DNA of 12,061 nt, from positions 1 through 12,061 of the forward strand of contig NW_026971974.1 in NCBI RefSeq assembly GCF_026151205.1, in the 5' to 3' direction. Positions 1-10,139 of the stretch are shown piece by piece (the stretch's first letter is position 1; each line of letters opens with the position of its first letter). Below the pieces are notes generated by a model. It saw only the letters and a list, made by a program, of their open reading frames with translations. It did no database searches and had not been told where the DNA came from. The DNA is from Bolinopsis microptera (Eukaryota > Ctenophora > Tentaculata > Lobata > Bolinopsidae). The translations under genes were made by a program, and so were the position numbers.

Positions 1-1190
1 TTTTTCCCCTATTTTGTCTTTTTTTTGTTCAAATATTTTCAAAAAACTTGTCCCCAAAACTTTTTTCCCCTAATTTTTTTCCAATAAGGGTTCCACATAT
101 GTCAAATCTTGTCAAAAAACTTTTCCCCTATATTGCCCCCCCCAAAAGGGGCCCCAAATAAAATTTTCCCCAAAATCTTGTTTCAAAAATTTTTTGGGGC
201 GTTATTTTTAAAAAAATTTAAAATTTTTCCCCCCCCCCTCCCCTTGGGGTTTAAAACCCTTGGGGCCCTAAAATTTTTCATTAAAACTGGCCCACAATTT
301 AAAAGTCCCCCCAAACTTTTTTTTTAAAAAAATTTCCCCCCCTAAAATGGCCCAAAATACTGTCACATATGGGCCCAAAATCTTGCAAAAACTTGTCCCC
401 CTAAATTGTTTTAAAATTACTGTCCCCCATATTTTCAAATCCCGGTTTCCCCCAAAATCTTGGGCGAATTGTTTTCCCCCCCAAAAAAATTGTAAAAACC
501 CCCTTTTTTAAATCTTGTTATATTTTTCCCAAATACGGTTCACATATTTTTCAAAAAACTGTCCCCAAAACTTGTCGTAAATTTTCAATAAACTTCACAT
601 ATGTCCCCAAAAAACCCTTGCAAAAATCTTGTCCCCCCTATTTTGTCCCCCCCCATACTGTTCCCCAAAATGGGGCAAACTTTTTTGTCAAATCTTGTCC
701 CCCTAAATATTTGTCAAAAAAAACGTCACATATTTGTTTAAAAATCTTTTTCCCAAAATCTTGTCGTTAATTTCATATTTTCGGGGCCAAAAAATAAAAA
801 GCCAAATCCCCCGGTTAAATTCTTGTTCGGTTTTTTGGGGCAAAATACTTTTCCAAAAAATATGTCCCCCAAATCTTGGGTCCCCCCAAATTTGGGCTTT
901 TATGTTTCCCAATTTGTTTTGGTCAAATTTGGGGCCCCCAAAAAATCTTTTCCTTTTGTCAAATCCCTTTTTCAATTGTCCCCCCAAAAATTTTTGGGGC
1001 CCCAAAATTTGTCAAATCCTTTTTCCCCCCAATAATTGGGGGGCCCAAACTTGTCCCGTAATATTGTCATTTATAATATTGGCACATAATTGTTTAAAAT
1101 CTTTTTGTCGTAAAATTTTTTCCATGAACCCTTGGGCCCCCCCCTCTCCGGTTTCCTGCCCCGCCATTTATGTGATTTGGATATTCCATT
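1..1190. repeat. Degenerate satellite-like tandem repeat with TTGTC core
   Basis: No gene is supported here. The stretch is built from recurring short words. CTTGTC occurs near 47, 108, 392, 571, 628, 693, 770 and 1050, often as AAATCTTGTC or AAACTTGTCCCC. CACATAT or CACATA occurs near 93, 364, 541, 597, 727 and 1082. CTTGTCGT(T)AA follows at 571 and 770, with the related CTTTTTGTCGTAA near 1102. The words keep the same orientation but their spacing is irregular (roughly 50 to 350 bases). That is what a minisatellite looks like after homopolymer lengths have been corrupted, or a diverged satellite. I could not fix a unit length by eye. Open frames in it encode Phe/Pro/Lys-rich low-complexity peptides and are not genes. 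Confidence 0.45.
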
Positions 1191-1819
1191 AAATAATCTG
1201 AGGTTTTAAATTCCCGTATGAAAATGAAAAATTATTTTGGGTGGGAAATTTAGAAGCATTCCGTTAGAAAAAATAAAGTTTTTGTGGGAGGTGGGGGGGA
1301 CCTCTCCCTTTTTTCTTTTGCCGTTCGAAGCAGAAAAAATTTGTTAATCTGAAGAAAACAACGGAATATTTTTTTGGGTTTTAAAAATTCCCAAACTTTC
1401 TCCGAGATCCACTTACGAAAACTATACTTTGTAAAAATTGCTTCCCTTTTTTTAAATTTAAAACCCCCGGCTGAATTCTTGCCAATTTGAACTTCGTTGG
1501 GTTCCTTTTCATTTGAAAAATTGAATGTTTTCCACTCATATCAACCTTTTTTAACAAATTTCAACGATTATTCCCACTTACGTACAATAAACCTCACCGT
1601 TTGGAAATTTACTTTATTTTTTCTCAAATTCAAAAGAGCCGCAACGTTTTAAAATAAAAAAGAAAAAAAAAAAGAGGTCCCACACCCACCAAATTACATG
1701 GTTTTTAAACCGGAAATGCCCCTAAATTTTTCCCGACACCAAACTAATCTTTTCCCACGATACCTTAACAACCAACATAAAGTTGGGAACATTCATTTTC
1801 AGTGACAAATGAAAGGGAG
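1191..1819. other. Gene-free flank, moderately degraded
   Basis: I see no open frame, RNA gene or recognisable repeat in this stretch. Homopolymer runs are shorter than in the preceding repeat but still frequent, so quality seems intermediate. On the minus strand it lies downstream of the small membrane-protein exon and its poly(A) signal, so it would be 3' flank of that gene. Confidence 0.5.
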
Positions 1820-1825
1820 TTTATT
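1820..1825 (-). terminator. Candidate poly(A) signal AATAAA
   Basis: The plus strand reads TTTATT, which is AATAAA on the minus strand, about 97 bases past the stop codon of the minus-strand exon at 1922-2134. Distance and orientation suit the 3' end of that transcript. The hexamer is common by chance in AT-rich DNA, so the support is positional only. Confidence 0.4.
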
Positions 1826-1921
1826 CAATCCCCTCAAACCTGGGTGTACAGAAAAAGGGGTATCAATCCACCCTATTTGTCCCTAATTTTTTCGCTACTT
1901 TAACCGCTAATTACCCACTAA

Positions 1922-2134
1922 TTAACTAATTACCGTGATACTATCCGAGGAGGGTGCTTTAGCCGTGTTAGTTGCTATCTCCTCCAGCTCCTCCTCGAAC
2001 TCCTGCTTGGCTGAAATCTCGTCCGTTTCTTTAAAAACTTTGTGCAGATAAAGGTTTAAACCTTTAACAATGACAAAGAGGAGAGTTACGAGTCCTGTGT
2101 AGAGGGTATACACCACAACTTGGTCTGCTGAGAG
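1922..2134 (-). CDS. Last coding exon of a small single-pass membrane protein, family not recognised
   Basis: This is a 70-codon open stretch ending in TAA at 1924-1922. It is preceded on the minus strand by a good splice acceptor (CTCTGTTTCAG, AG at 2136-2135), so I read it as a 3'-terminal exon starting LSADQVVVYTLYTG. A methionine start is absent: the first possible in-frame initiators are GTG codons, which argues for an upstream exon. Exon residues 6-23 form one hydrophobic membrane span, flanked by GLNLYLHK. A charged cytosolic-looking tail follows, with an acidic helix near residues 45-52 (EFEEELEE) and a Ser/Thr-rich end (SSDSITVIS). Composition is balanced, unlike the corrupted DNA around it. 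I do not recognise the family. Upstream exons are not visible, and may lie beyond 2440 in unreadable sequence. An AATAAA sits about 97 bases downstream. Confidence 0.55.
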   Translation of the reverse strand, partial: LSADQVVVYTLYTGLVTLLFVIVKGLNLYLHKVFKETDEISAKQEFEEELEEIATNTAKAPSSDSITVIS

Positions 2135-2242
2135 CTGAAACAGAGTTCTGTTATTTCATTAAACTTGATCTTTCAATTGAATTGATTGTGATTAATTTTG
2201 TAATAAAGTCAGTTAAACAGATATAATTATTGTTTTTTCTTC

Positions 2243-2389
2243 ATGTGCTCATGGCACGAATACTTGAAAAACCGGGCTCAACGTGATCAGTCCTACTCAA
2301 TGATATCACGCAAAGAGGTGATACATTTTTATTGTTTTAACGAGCGTTCAGAATTAGTCACCGGTATATTGGGCGATGTCAAAGGATAA
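2243..2389 (+). CDS. Doubtful 48-codon open frame
   Basis: ATG at 2243 opens a frame of 48 codons to TAA at 2387-2389, beginning MCSWHEYLKNRAQ. Amino-acid use is varied and local quality is good. The frame is also open upstream to about 2207, and an acceptor-like TTAAACAG ends at 2220, so it could be an exon. It lies opposite the presumed intron or upstream region of the minus-strand membrane-protein gene. I recognise no motif or homolog. A chance open frame of this length is quite possible, so this is a low-confidence entry. Confidence 0.18.
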   Translation: MCSWHEYLKNRAQRDQSYSMISRKEVIHFYCFNERSELVTGILGDVKG

Positions 2390-2409
2390 ATCCCGCCGTT
2401 TCTTCATTT

Positions 2410-2437
2410 TCAGTAAGTTTTCATTCAGTAAGTTTTT
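2410..2437 (+). repeat. Short direct repeat of TTCAGTAAGTTTT
   Basis: The words TCAGTAAGTTTT and TCAGTAAGTTTTTT occur 15 bases apart. Each contains CA|GTAAGT, a strong match to a 5' splice donor on the plus strand. The same word recurs at 4592-4603 and 10125-10137. It may be a tandem duplication of a donor site or a fragment of an interspersed repeat. No exon ending here is established. Confidence 0.4.
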
Positions 2438-2440
2438 TCA

Positions 2441-3481
2441 TTTTAAACAGTTGTCCAAGCAAAATAATTCCCGGAAGTGGAAAAAATTTTTTACAAACCT
2501 CCATTGGTTTTGAGGAAATAAGTTTGAAAAAAACTAAATTTTTTTTTCCATGATAATTTTTTAAAATGATATAAAAATTCATAAAAATTTAAGGGGGCCT
2601 GGTTTTGGTATTATTTCCTTGTGCATATTTTAACCTATTTTTTTGTTAAATCACATTCCCTCGAGTTTTTTAAATTTTTTTTACCCCTATTTCCCATATT
2701 TTCCTAGACCAAATTTTGGTATCATTTAAATTTGAAAGCTAAATTTCCCTAAAATGTTTTTGTAAAACCCATTAAAAGGGCCCCAAATTAACTTAAAAAG
2801 TGGGGGCCAAAAAAAACCCAAAACGTCGAATATGAAAAAACCGGTTTCAAAAGTGCCCGGTTTTAATTCCCAACAATCATGAATTTCCTGGAATAGAAAA
2901 TCCTACCGGCTATATAAACTGAAAATAGGGGGAATAATCATTGGGGGAAAAGATTTTTCTTTTAAAAAAAAGGTTTGCCGGCAACTAACTAAGTTATTGA
3001 AAGAAATTTATGGGGCAAAATTTAAATGAAAGGAAATGTGGCCCGAAACTTTTCCCCGCAGAAGGTTTTTGGTTTGATCAAATTAACAATGCGAGTTAAA
3101 TTAAGCCCCTTGAACAGAAAAAGAAAAAATAGAAATTTTAGAAAATTTAAAAATAGAGTAAAGACACCATGTTTTGTTGTTGAAACCCAGTCCCAAGGTC
3201 AACACCCTTAAACTATCAAGAAAGATTCCCCATGTTTTAACTTATTCCCAAAAATTAAAATTTTTTGGAAAACCCTTTGAACAATTTTAAAACTTAAAAA
3301 CCAATAACCCTCTCCCCCCCAGATTTAAATTTTTCAAAATATTTTCCTTTTTTTAAATATAACCGCAATTTTGCTCCAAGGTAAAAACAAATTAATGCCC
3401 CTCCCGAAAACCCCTGTTCCTAGCCGCTCCTCCCTTAAACAAATAAACAATTAAAACCCACATGATATTTTGGGGGTTGTT
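2441..3481. other. Degraded sequence without a supportable gene
   Basis: Long A, T, C and G runs dominate. The only plus-strand frame of note (about 3026-3211) encodes a Lys/Arg/Asn-rich peptide without recognisable motifs and is not called. I see no RNA gene or defined repeat. Confidence 0.5.
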
Positions 3482-3541
3482 ATGGAAAACCTTTCCCAAA
3501 AACAAATTTTTGTCAGCAAACAGTTTTTTGGGAAAAGAAAG

Positions 3542-3640
3542 ATATCTTTATCCCCTGGAACGCGGGAGAAAATCTACCCCAATTTAAACGGGGTTTGGGA
3601 TTTCGCCAGTTTAAAAAACAGCCGACAAACTGAACCGGGA
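3542..3640 (+). CDS. Glycoside hydrolase family 2 N-terminal fragment, beta-glucuronidase-like
   Basis: This part of a longer open frame (open to a stop after 3709) translates as SLSPGTREK followed by NLNGVWDFASLKNSRQTEPG. The order Pro, Thr-Arg-Glu, then Leu-Asn-Gly-x-Trp-x-Phe matches the start of the sugar-binding domain of GH2 enzymes. In beta-glucuronidases a P-x-TRE segment precedes L(D/N)G(L/V/I)W. The full enzyme removes terminal glucuronic acid from glycosaminoglycans and conjugates, in animal lysosomes. Only about 33 residues match. The next expected segments (the tryptophan/tyrosine motif and the VPSSFND region) are not found in any nearby frame, and homopolymer errors would break the frame. 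A donor-like CAG|GTAAGG lies at 3742-3750. It could be one exon of a gene, a pseudogene, or a chance match. Confidence 0.33.
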
Positions 3641-3925
3641 AAAAGTTGTTTCGACTTTACAAGTACACAAGAACTAAATCAATGTTTGCAACGACTAGAA
3701 GGCCCCTAAAATCAACGGGGTAAAATTGGAGTTTTCGGTAGCAGGTAAGGAGTGATCTGGGGTCCCCCTGAATAGTTTGGGGTTTTCCTCTCCTATTTGA
3801 TTAATTCCTCCCAAGCTTAATCCGCCCAGGCCCAGGAAGTAGAAATTTTTCAATTTTTCACTCCTCAAACAAATCGGCTTTTAAAGCTTTCCCTTACTCG
3901 CCCCAATACCTAATCCCTTCCCTGG

Positions 3926-4287
3926 CTAATCCCCCCCCCTTAACATGTTGCCAATAGCGGTTTTTTTTTTTTTTTTGCCCATAAAAAAGTCCGCCATATT
4001 TGAAACAGCGTGAACTGGACGTAACATATATAATAAAGTTGGGTTATATTTTCGCACGTTTGGGTCCCACCCCCCCCCCGCCGTTTTTTTATCGTTTGTA
4101 ACATTTTTTGCTGGGACCCGGTTTTTGCCGAAATAATGATAAAGTTTCATCAAATAGTTTACGTGGGTGAAGTACGGGGTCTTAAATCTTTGACTTGGTT
4201 GATTTATTTTAACTTGGGCCTGGCCTAGGGTGATATAAGCGGGAAATTTTGGATGCTTTGCAGCGGTCTCCAAGGTAGAGATTAGTC
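3926..4287 (-). CDS. Unidentified possible exon, frame unreliable at its 3' end
   Basis: The minus strand is open for about 120 codons with varied composition, unlike the surrounding low-complexity frames. A splice acceptor (ATTTACAG, AG at 4289-4288) precedes it, giving an exon that begins GA-CTA-ATC. The readable part includes ETAAKHPKFPAYITLGQAQ and, further on, HVNYLMKLYHYFGKNRVP. There is no ATG near the acceptor. The only initiator close by is TTG at 4273-4271, consistent with an internal exon. The frame crosses a G-run near 4071-4079 and the 16-T run at 3961-3976 (read as five lysines), so the last third is probably out of frame. I recognise no family. It could be a real exon or a chance open frame. 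Confidence 0.22.
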
Positions 4288-4309
4288 CTGTAAATCTATA
4301 ATTTATTTA

Positions 4310-4600
4310 GAAACGACCCTCCTCCAAGATTTTAAATCTAATAAAAGGATCACACAATTCCTTTACTCACTACTTAGGGTACTTTCCCATGACAATGGTC
4401 CCGGAACCAATGGTTCCCCCGAACAAATTTTTCTGTTTACTAAATATTTGAAAAATATTTTTTTTCTTGAAACCCGTTTTTTTTTTTCCTCAGATAATTT
4501 GGGGGGTTGTTTGTGGTAAGTGGTGTTTCCTCGTAAAGGCGAGGATGCCAGACCCATGCAGAAACGACTCAGACCCCCCGGGCATAAAAAACAGTAAGTT
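4310..4600. other. Partly clean stretch with splice-like signals, no gene called
   Basis: The plus strand holds an acceptor-like T-run ending CCTCAG near 4494, then TGTG|GTAAGT near 4514, which would bound an exon of only about 20 bases. A small hairpin follows: CCTCG (4529-4533), six-base loop, CGAGG (4540-4544). CAGTAAGTTTTT lies at 4592-4603. A minus-strand open frame at 4363-4557 shows no recognisable motif. I cannot assign a gene. Confidence 0.35.
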
Positions 4601-7600
4601 TTTCTTTTAGTTTTTTTCGGACATTTTTAAAAATTAGAAATCGACATCTTTTTATTTTTTCCTAAAATTTTTACAAGCCGTGAAGGGGAAAAACCGTTTT
4701 TCCTTTGCCATTAATTTTTCCTTTGTTTTGGATTTGCAACCGGTACCCCCGAAAAACCTCCTCTTTTAAATTGTTTTGTTTTTAATCGGGTTTTTTATTG
4801 TTTTTAGAAGCTAAAAAAAAGGGGAAAAACTAGTTTTTTAAAAAAAAACGACGGGGGTGGGGAACATTTTTTTCTTGGAATTTGGGGTTTTTCTAAAAAC
4901 GTAGCTTTTTTTTCCAAATAAATTTGAGATTTATTACCGTAAAAACTTTTTTTAGGAAGAAAACTGGAAAAGAAATTACGGACCTATCATGGTAACAAAC
5001 CGTTTTTTATTTTCAGCTGGGTTTTGTTTTTCCCCCTTTCAAACTTCGCATTTTTTGGGAAAAAGAAAACTAAACCCGGTTTATTTATAAAACCATTTTC
5101 ATTCCTTTTTTTTTTATATTTCCGCGGGGTTTGCCCAAAACCATTGGTTTTTTAATTTTATCACGGGGACAAAATTTTTGGATTTTCCCCCCCCCGGGGA
5201 AAGTTTTCCCCCCGCCCCCCACAACCACAAAACTTTTAAATGCCCCAAAAAAAATTTCCCCCTTTCGAAATTGGGGAAAATATTTCCCAAAGCTCAAAGG
5301 CCACAACCCAAAAACAAAAACGGGGAGAAAAGCCAGCCCGTGGTCCCCCAAATCCCCCCCAGAAAAACTCGTAAAAAAAAATCTTAAAAAAAAAATTTAA
5401 CTAAAAGTCTACTGAAAATCCAGAGTACCGTCCCCCCAAACCCCAGAAAAAAATCCCCCCCCCCCCTCGGAGTCCCCCCCCAGCCAAAACATACTTCCCC
5501 CCCCCCCAAACCCCCCATTTCCCCAACTTCCCCCTTCCCCCCCCCAAACCGGGACTTCCCCCCTTTCCCCCCAAGTAATAGCATTCCCCCCCAAAAAACA
5601 CCGCAAAAAAAACCCCCAAACCCCGAATCATGGTTTTTTTTCTTTGCCACAGAAAAAAGGAAAAAATTTTTTCGTTCCCCCAACCCAACCCGAGCCCTGA
5701 AACCACCGGGTCCCCCACCCCGCGAAAAGAAACAGGGCCCCTGTGTCCCCCCAGACACAAACACTAAAACCCCACGATGGGAAAAACCCCAGAGAAAAAG
5801 GGGAAAACTTTTTTTTTTTAAAAAACCCGATTCCTGTGGGGGCCAGTTGGGGGCCTTTAGTTTTGCAAAGGGGCGTGGGGGGCATTTTTTTTCACGTGCG
5901 ACAAACCAGGGGGAAAAAGGGAAAAAAAAGCAAACTCACGAACGTTTTTTTCCCCAAGTTTTTGCCGGGGGAGACTGTTTGGTGGACTTTTCAAAAAACC
6001 ACCCACAATTGGGGATTTTTTAAAAATTTTTTTCCCCATGTCCGTTTGAATATTAGCCATTTTTTGGGAAAATTTTTTTTTGGATCCTTTTTTTTAAGGG
6101 TTGGCACGGACCCCATCGTAGGGAAAACCGGGAACTTAATTTAAAAATTTAAATTGAAACTCCCCCTTTTTTGATTTTAGAATTTTCCCCCGTTTTAAGC
6201 TAAAATTAGGGCCCCATTCCCCTGGCTGGAAAAACAAATTTTTTTGGAAAGGGTTACTTTTTTTTTTGGCCCAAAAAATGCCCAAAGCCCAGGATCAAAA
6301 AAATTTTTTTAATTTTAATTTTAATTTATTGAATTTAGAGGGGAAAAAAGAAAGGTTTGGGGGATTCCTAGGGCCAGTTTTTTTTTTTTAAAATTTTTCC
6401 CCCCCCCCACAAATTTTTTTTCGACCCAATAAACTATTTTCTTTAAACCCGATACTTTTTCCCCCCGTCCCCCCTTTGCCCGGAAGTTAAACTTTTAAAA
6501 AATTAATTTTTTTATTGAGACATTTTAAAAAATTTTTTTTCTCAGGTTTTTTAAAAAAAGGTTTTTTATTTTTTTTTACGAGGGTTTTCCGTAAAAGGCC
6601 CCTTCGTGGGGGTTAAATTTTTACTATTCCCTAATTTAAAATTAAAAAAAAAAAATTTGTTTTTTTTCCCTTAAAATGAAAACTGGGACTTTGGTTTTTT
6701 CCCTACAAATAATCGCTGGGAAAAAAAATTAAAAAAAAACTGTAAGGTAAAAGATTAAAAGGGAAGGGAAATTTCCCCCCCCCCCAGTAACAATCCCCAA
6801 ATTTCAGGGAGGTTTTTTGTTAAGAATGTCCCCCCGTTGGAAGGTTTTGGGGAGAAAAAAAACCCCCCGGGTTTTTTTTTAAAAATGGGGAAAAAAACCC
6901 CCCCCCGGGGAAACCCCTTACGTCAACCCCCCCCGGGCCCAAAAAAACCCCTTTTCCCCCTTTTTTGGGCCCCCCAGACGGGGGTGTTGAGGGGGAAATG
7001 ATGGAAAAAACTGGGAAAGTGGGGGGGTTTTTTCCCGGAGATTTTTTTTTAAAAAGTAAGCCTGGAGGTTTTTTCTCCCTGGTTTTTTGTTTTTGGGGTT
7101 TCTTTTAAGAGGCAAATTTCACAGCTCTGGTTTTAAAATTTTACATTTTTTTCTCAGAATTTCCAAAAAAACAAATTTTTTTCACAAATTGGGGTTTTTT
7201 ACATACTTAAAAAGTAAAAGGGTTAAGATCGAAAAAAACGGAGTGAATTTCCAAAGTCCACCTGGCCCCCCGGGGAAAAACACAAAAACGAAACTTTGTC
7301 CCCCCAAAATTTCCATCAAGTGGGAAAAAAAAAGAAATTTGTAACGTCCCCTTCCCCCCCCCTTCCAATTTTTTGGGGCCAACCCCGAGCTTTTTTGAGA
7401 AAAAAATTTTTTAAAAATTTTTGGTTTTTTGGCAAAAAAAAAGACTGGATAATTAGACACATGGGGCGTCCCCCTATGACGAAAAAAAACAAACCCAAAA
7501 AATTGGTTTAACAACATAATCCCGAAGGGGTACGTTTTTTTTTGGGGTCTTTTTATGCCAAAATGTTAAAAACTTTGGGGCCCCCTTTGTAAAAAATTTT

Positions 7601-10139
7601 AATTAGGTTTTTTTCCATCCCCCAGAATTTTTTTTTTATATTCCCCAAAAATGAAATTTTAAATAAGATCCCTCCGTTTTTTTTTTCTAGCACAGGGGGT
7701 TTTTTTTTTAGGAAAAGAACTTGGGGAATTTTTCTGTCAGAAAATGCCCTTTTTTTAAAAAACAACCCCCTTTTTTTTTTTTAAAAAAGGTAGGGGGAAA
7801 AAATTTGAAAAGAACAAAACCTTTTAAAAAAAAAAAACTATGAGAACATTTTTTAAACGAAAAACCCACATTTTGAAAAAAATATAAATTTCGCATTTCC
7901 TCAACAAAATCTAAAAGAACAAAAAAAAAAAAAAATCCGAAAAAAAAACCATGATTTTTCCCCCCAAAAAACCCCAAAAAAAAAATAAAAAAAGAGGAAA
8001 AACCCAAAAAAAAAAAAACCCCCATAAAAAATTTAAAAAATTACTTTTTTTTTTAATACAAAATTAAAAAAAATTATTTTTTTAAAAAAATGAAAAAAAT
8101 AAAAAAGAAAAAAATTTTTTTTTTCCCCCTTTGGGGAAAAAAAAAATCAATTCTACGATTTAAAAAAAACCCCCCAAACAAAAATTGGCAACGGGGAAAA
8201 AAAAAAAAATAATGAATTTTTTATTTTTTTAAAAAAACATTTAAAAATTTTTTTATATATTTTAAAAAAACCCAATTTTTTTTAAAGTGGGGAATTTTTT
8301 TTTTGTTTTTTTAAAAAATGTAAAAAAATAGCCAAAAATCCCAAAAAAAGCGTTTGCCCCGTAAAAAATCCCAAAATTTTTTTGTAAAAATTAAACAAAA
8401 GCCCAAATTTTTTAAACTTTACACTAAAAATTAAATGAATTTTTACCCCAAAAAAAAAAGAAAATTTTCCCCCAAAAAAAGTAAAAACCCCTTTTTTAAA
8501 CAGAAAAAAAGGGGAAATTTTTTTTAACAAAAGCAAAATTTTTTTTAACAAAACGTAAATGGCGGGGTTTTTTGAAAACAAAAACTCTTCTTTTCTCAAA
8601 TTTTTAACGATATCGCCAATCTTTAGTCGGGGAAAAAAAATTTATCCCATTTTCCCCCTTTTCTTCCCGCAAAGCATCGTTTTTGCGTCCCCCCCCCGTT
8701 TTTGAACGGGGGAACCCCTGCTTTTTTTGTTTACAGTGAGGGTTAAAATTGGCTCCCCCCGAAAAAAAAGAAAACCAAATATAGATTCCCAAAACCATTC
8801 TTAGTTTTTTTTTTCCCTTTTAAAAAAAATGTGCTTAAAAAAGTTTTTGGGGGGGGGGTTAAAAAAATAAAAATGGGGCCCCCCCCCTAAAATTAAATGA
8901 AAAAGTTTTACATTTGATAGAATTTTTTTTTACCTTCAATTTTCTTTTAAAAAGTTTTCTCTAAACAAAATTTTCCACCATAAGAGAGGTTCCCAAAAAA
9001 AATTTTTTATGTTTTTTTGCACTTAGAAAAACACTCGGTAGCGAAAAAATTTTTAAATTTTGGGGTTTTTTTTAAAAAAAAAACTTGGCCCACAGAACAA
9101 TAAGTTCCCCAATGAAAAAATTAATGAAGTTTAAAAAAAAACAAATTCTAATATTAAAAAAGATTTTTTAACCTAACCCCCCCCCGAATTTAATAAAACC
9201 ACGAAAAAACCAAGGAAGGTTTAGCTTTTTTTCCAATTTTTTTTGGGCAAATTTTTGGCTAAATTTGCCATACCCCCACCCTCCCATTTTCTTCTGTTAA
9301 CTGAAGTCCCCCCAAAACCAAGTACTCGAGATTTTTTGGGAAGGATCCCCCAATTTTAAAAGTTTTAAAAACAAACCAGGTAATTTAAAAAAAACCCTCA
9401 TCCCAAAGGAAAAAACCGTGCCCCTCCCAAATAGCTTGAAAAAGTGTTGTAAAAAAACAATTGAAAAAATCAATTTTTTTTAAAAATACACCTTTTTAAA
9501 CCAACCTTTTTTGGGGGCCAGTGGGCCCCAAAAATTTTCCCCCTTGGGAAGGGGGGTGAGGGGAAAAAAAGAAGGAATTGGGGGAAAGAAAACCCCCCCA
9601 ACCCCCCAAATTTCCAAAAAATTTTTGGTTTTTTCCCAAAAAAGGTTTGAAAAAAAAAATTCAAGAAAGTGTTTTTTCCAAACTTTTCCCCGTTGACGAA
9701 AAAATTTTTCTCCGTGTATTGCTGGGAAAAAAAAGCCATTGTTTTACGTAAAGGTAACAGGGTAAAATCATTTTATAAACTAGTGAGTAAATTGACCCCA
9801 AAGGGAGGGGGAAAATTTCCCCAAGGGGGTAATTTCAATTTCGACCATTTTTCTTTTTTTCCCCTTAACACTTCTATTAGCCCCCTGATCTTTAAAAAAA
9901 TAAAAAAAACACCCCTTTGGGGGTGTACAAATTTCAAGCGTTAGTAAAAAATTCCCCTTTTACAATGTTTTTTTTCAAAAGTCCCCTGATGAAAGATTTT
10001 CCCGCCCAAAAAAACCCCCAAAAAATGGTTTTTTGAAAAAACCAAACAGGGGAGGAGAATAGCGGCTCCATGAAAAAAAAACCCAATTATTGATTTTTTT
10101 CTTGACAACTTTCAAAAAACGATCCAGTAAGTTTTTTCT
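4601..10139. other. Long homopolymer-rich stretch, nothing supportable
   Basis: For 5.5 kb the sequence is almost entirely runs of 3-12 identical bases. All open frames in it are Phe/Lys-, Gly- or Pro-rich low-complexity peptides that overlap on both strands, as expected when run lengths carry no information. I see no RNA gene, transposon terminus or coding motif. Minor items: an AATTTT unit repeated about three times near 6309-6328, and strongly C-rich DNA at about 5420-5600. The rest of the FBXL4-like gene should lie at its right end but cannot be read. Confidence 0.55.

Noticed and set aside
1-1190. CRISPR array
   Set aside because: The repeated words lack constant length and regular spacers, there are no cas genes, and the window is eukaryotic.
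703-1192. Overlapping open frames on both strands in the left repeat
   Set aside because: Composition follows the TTGTC/CCCC repeat words, and no frame is favoured over the others.
4363-4557. Minus-strand 64-codon open frame
   Set aside because: It crosses several T-runs and ends in low-complexity sequence. I see no motif or splice context that supports coding.
5085-6144. Several overlapping Gly-, Pro- and Lys-rich open frames on both strands
   Set aside because: They are translations of C/G and A/T runs, with no motifs and mutual overlap on both strands.
6918-9944. Numerous 60-110 codon frames rich in Phe, Lys and Gly
   Set aside because: They are low-complexity products of homopolymers in unreliable sequence. 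They look membrane-like only because of Phe runs.
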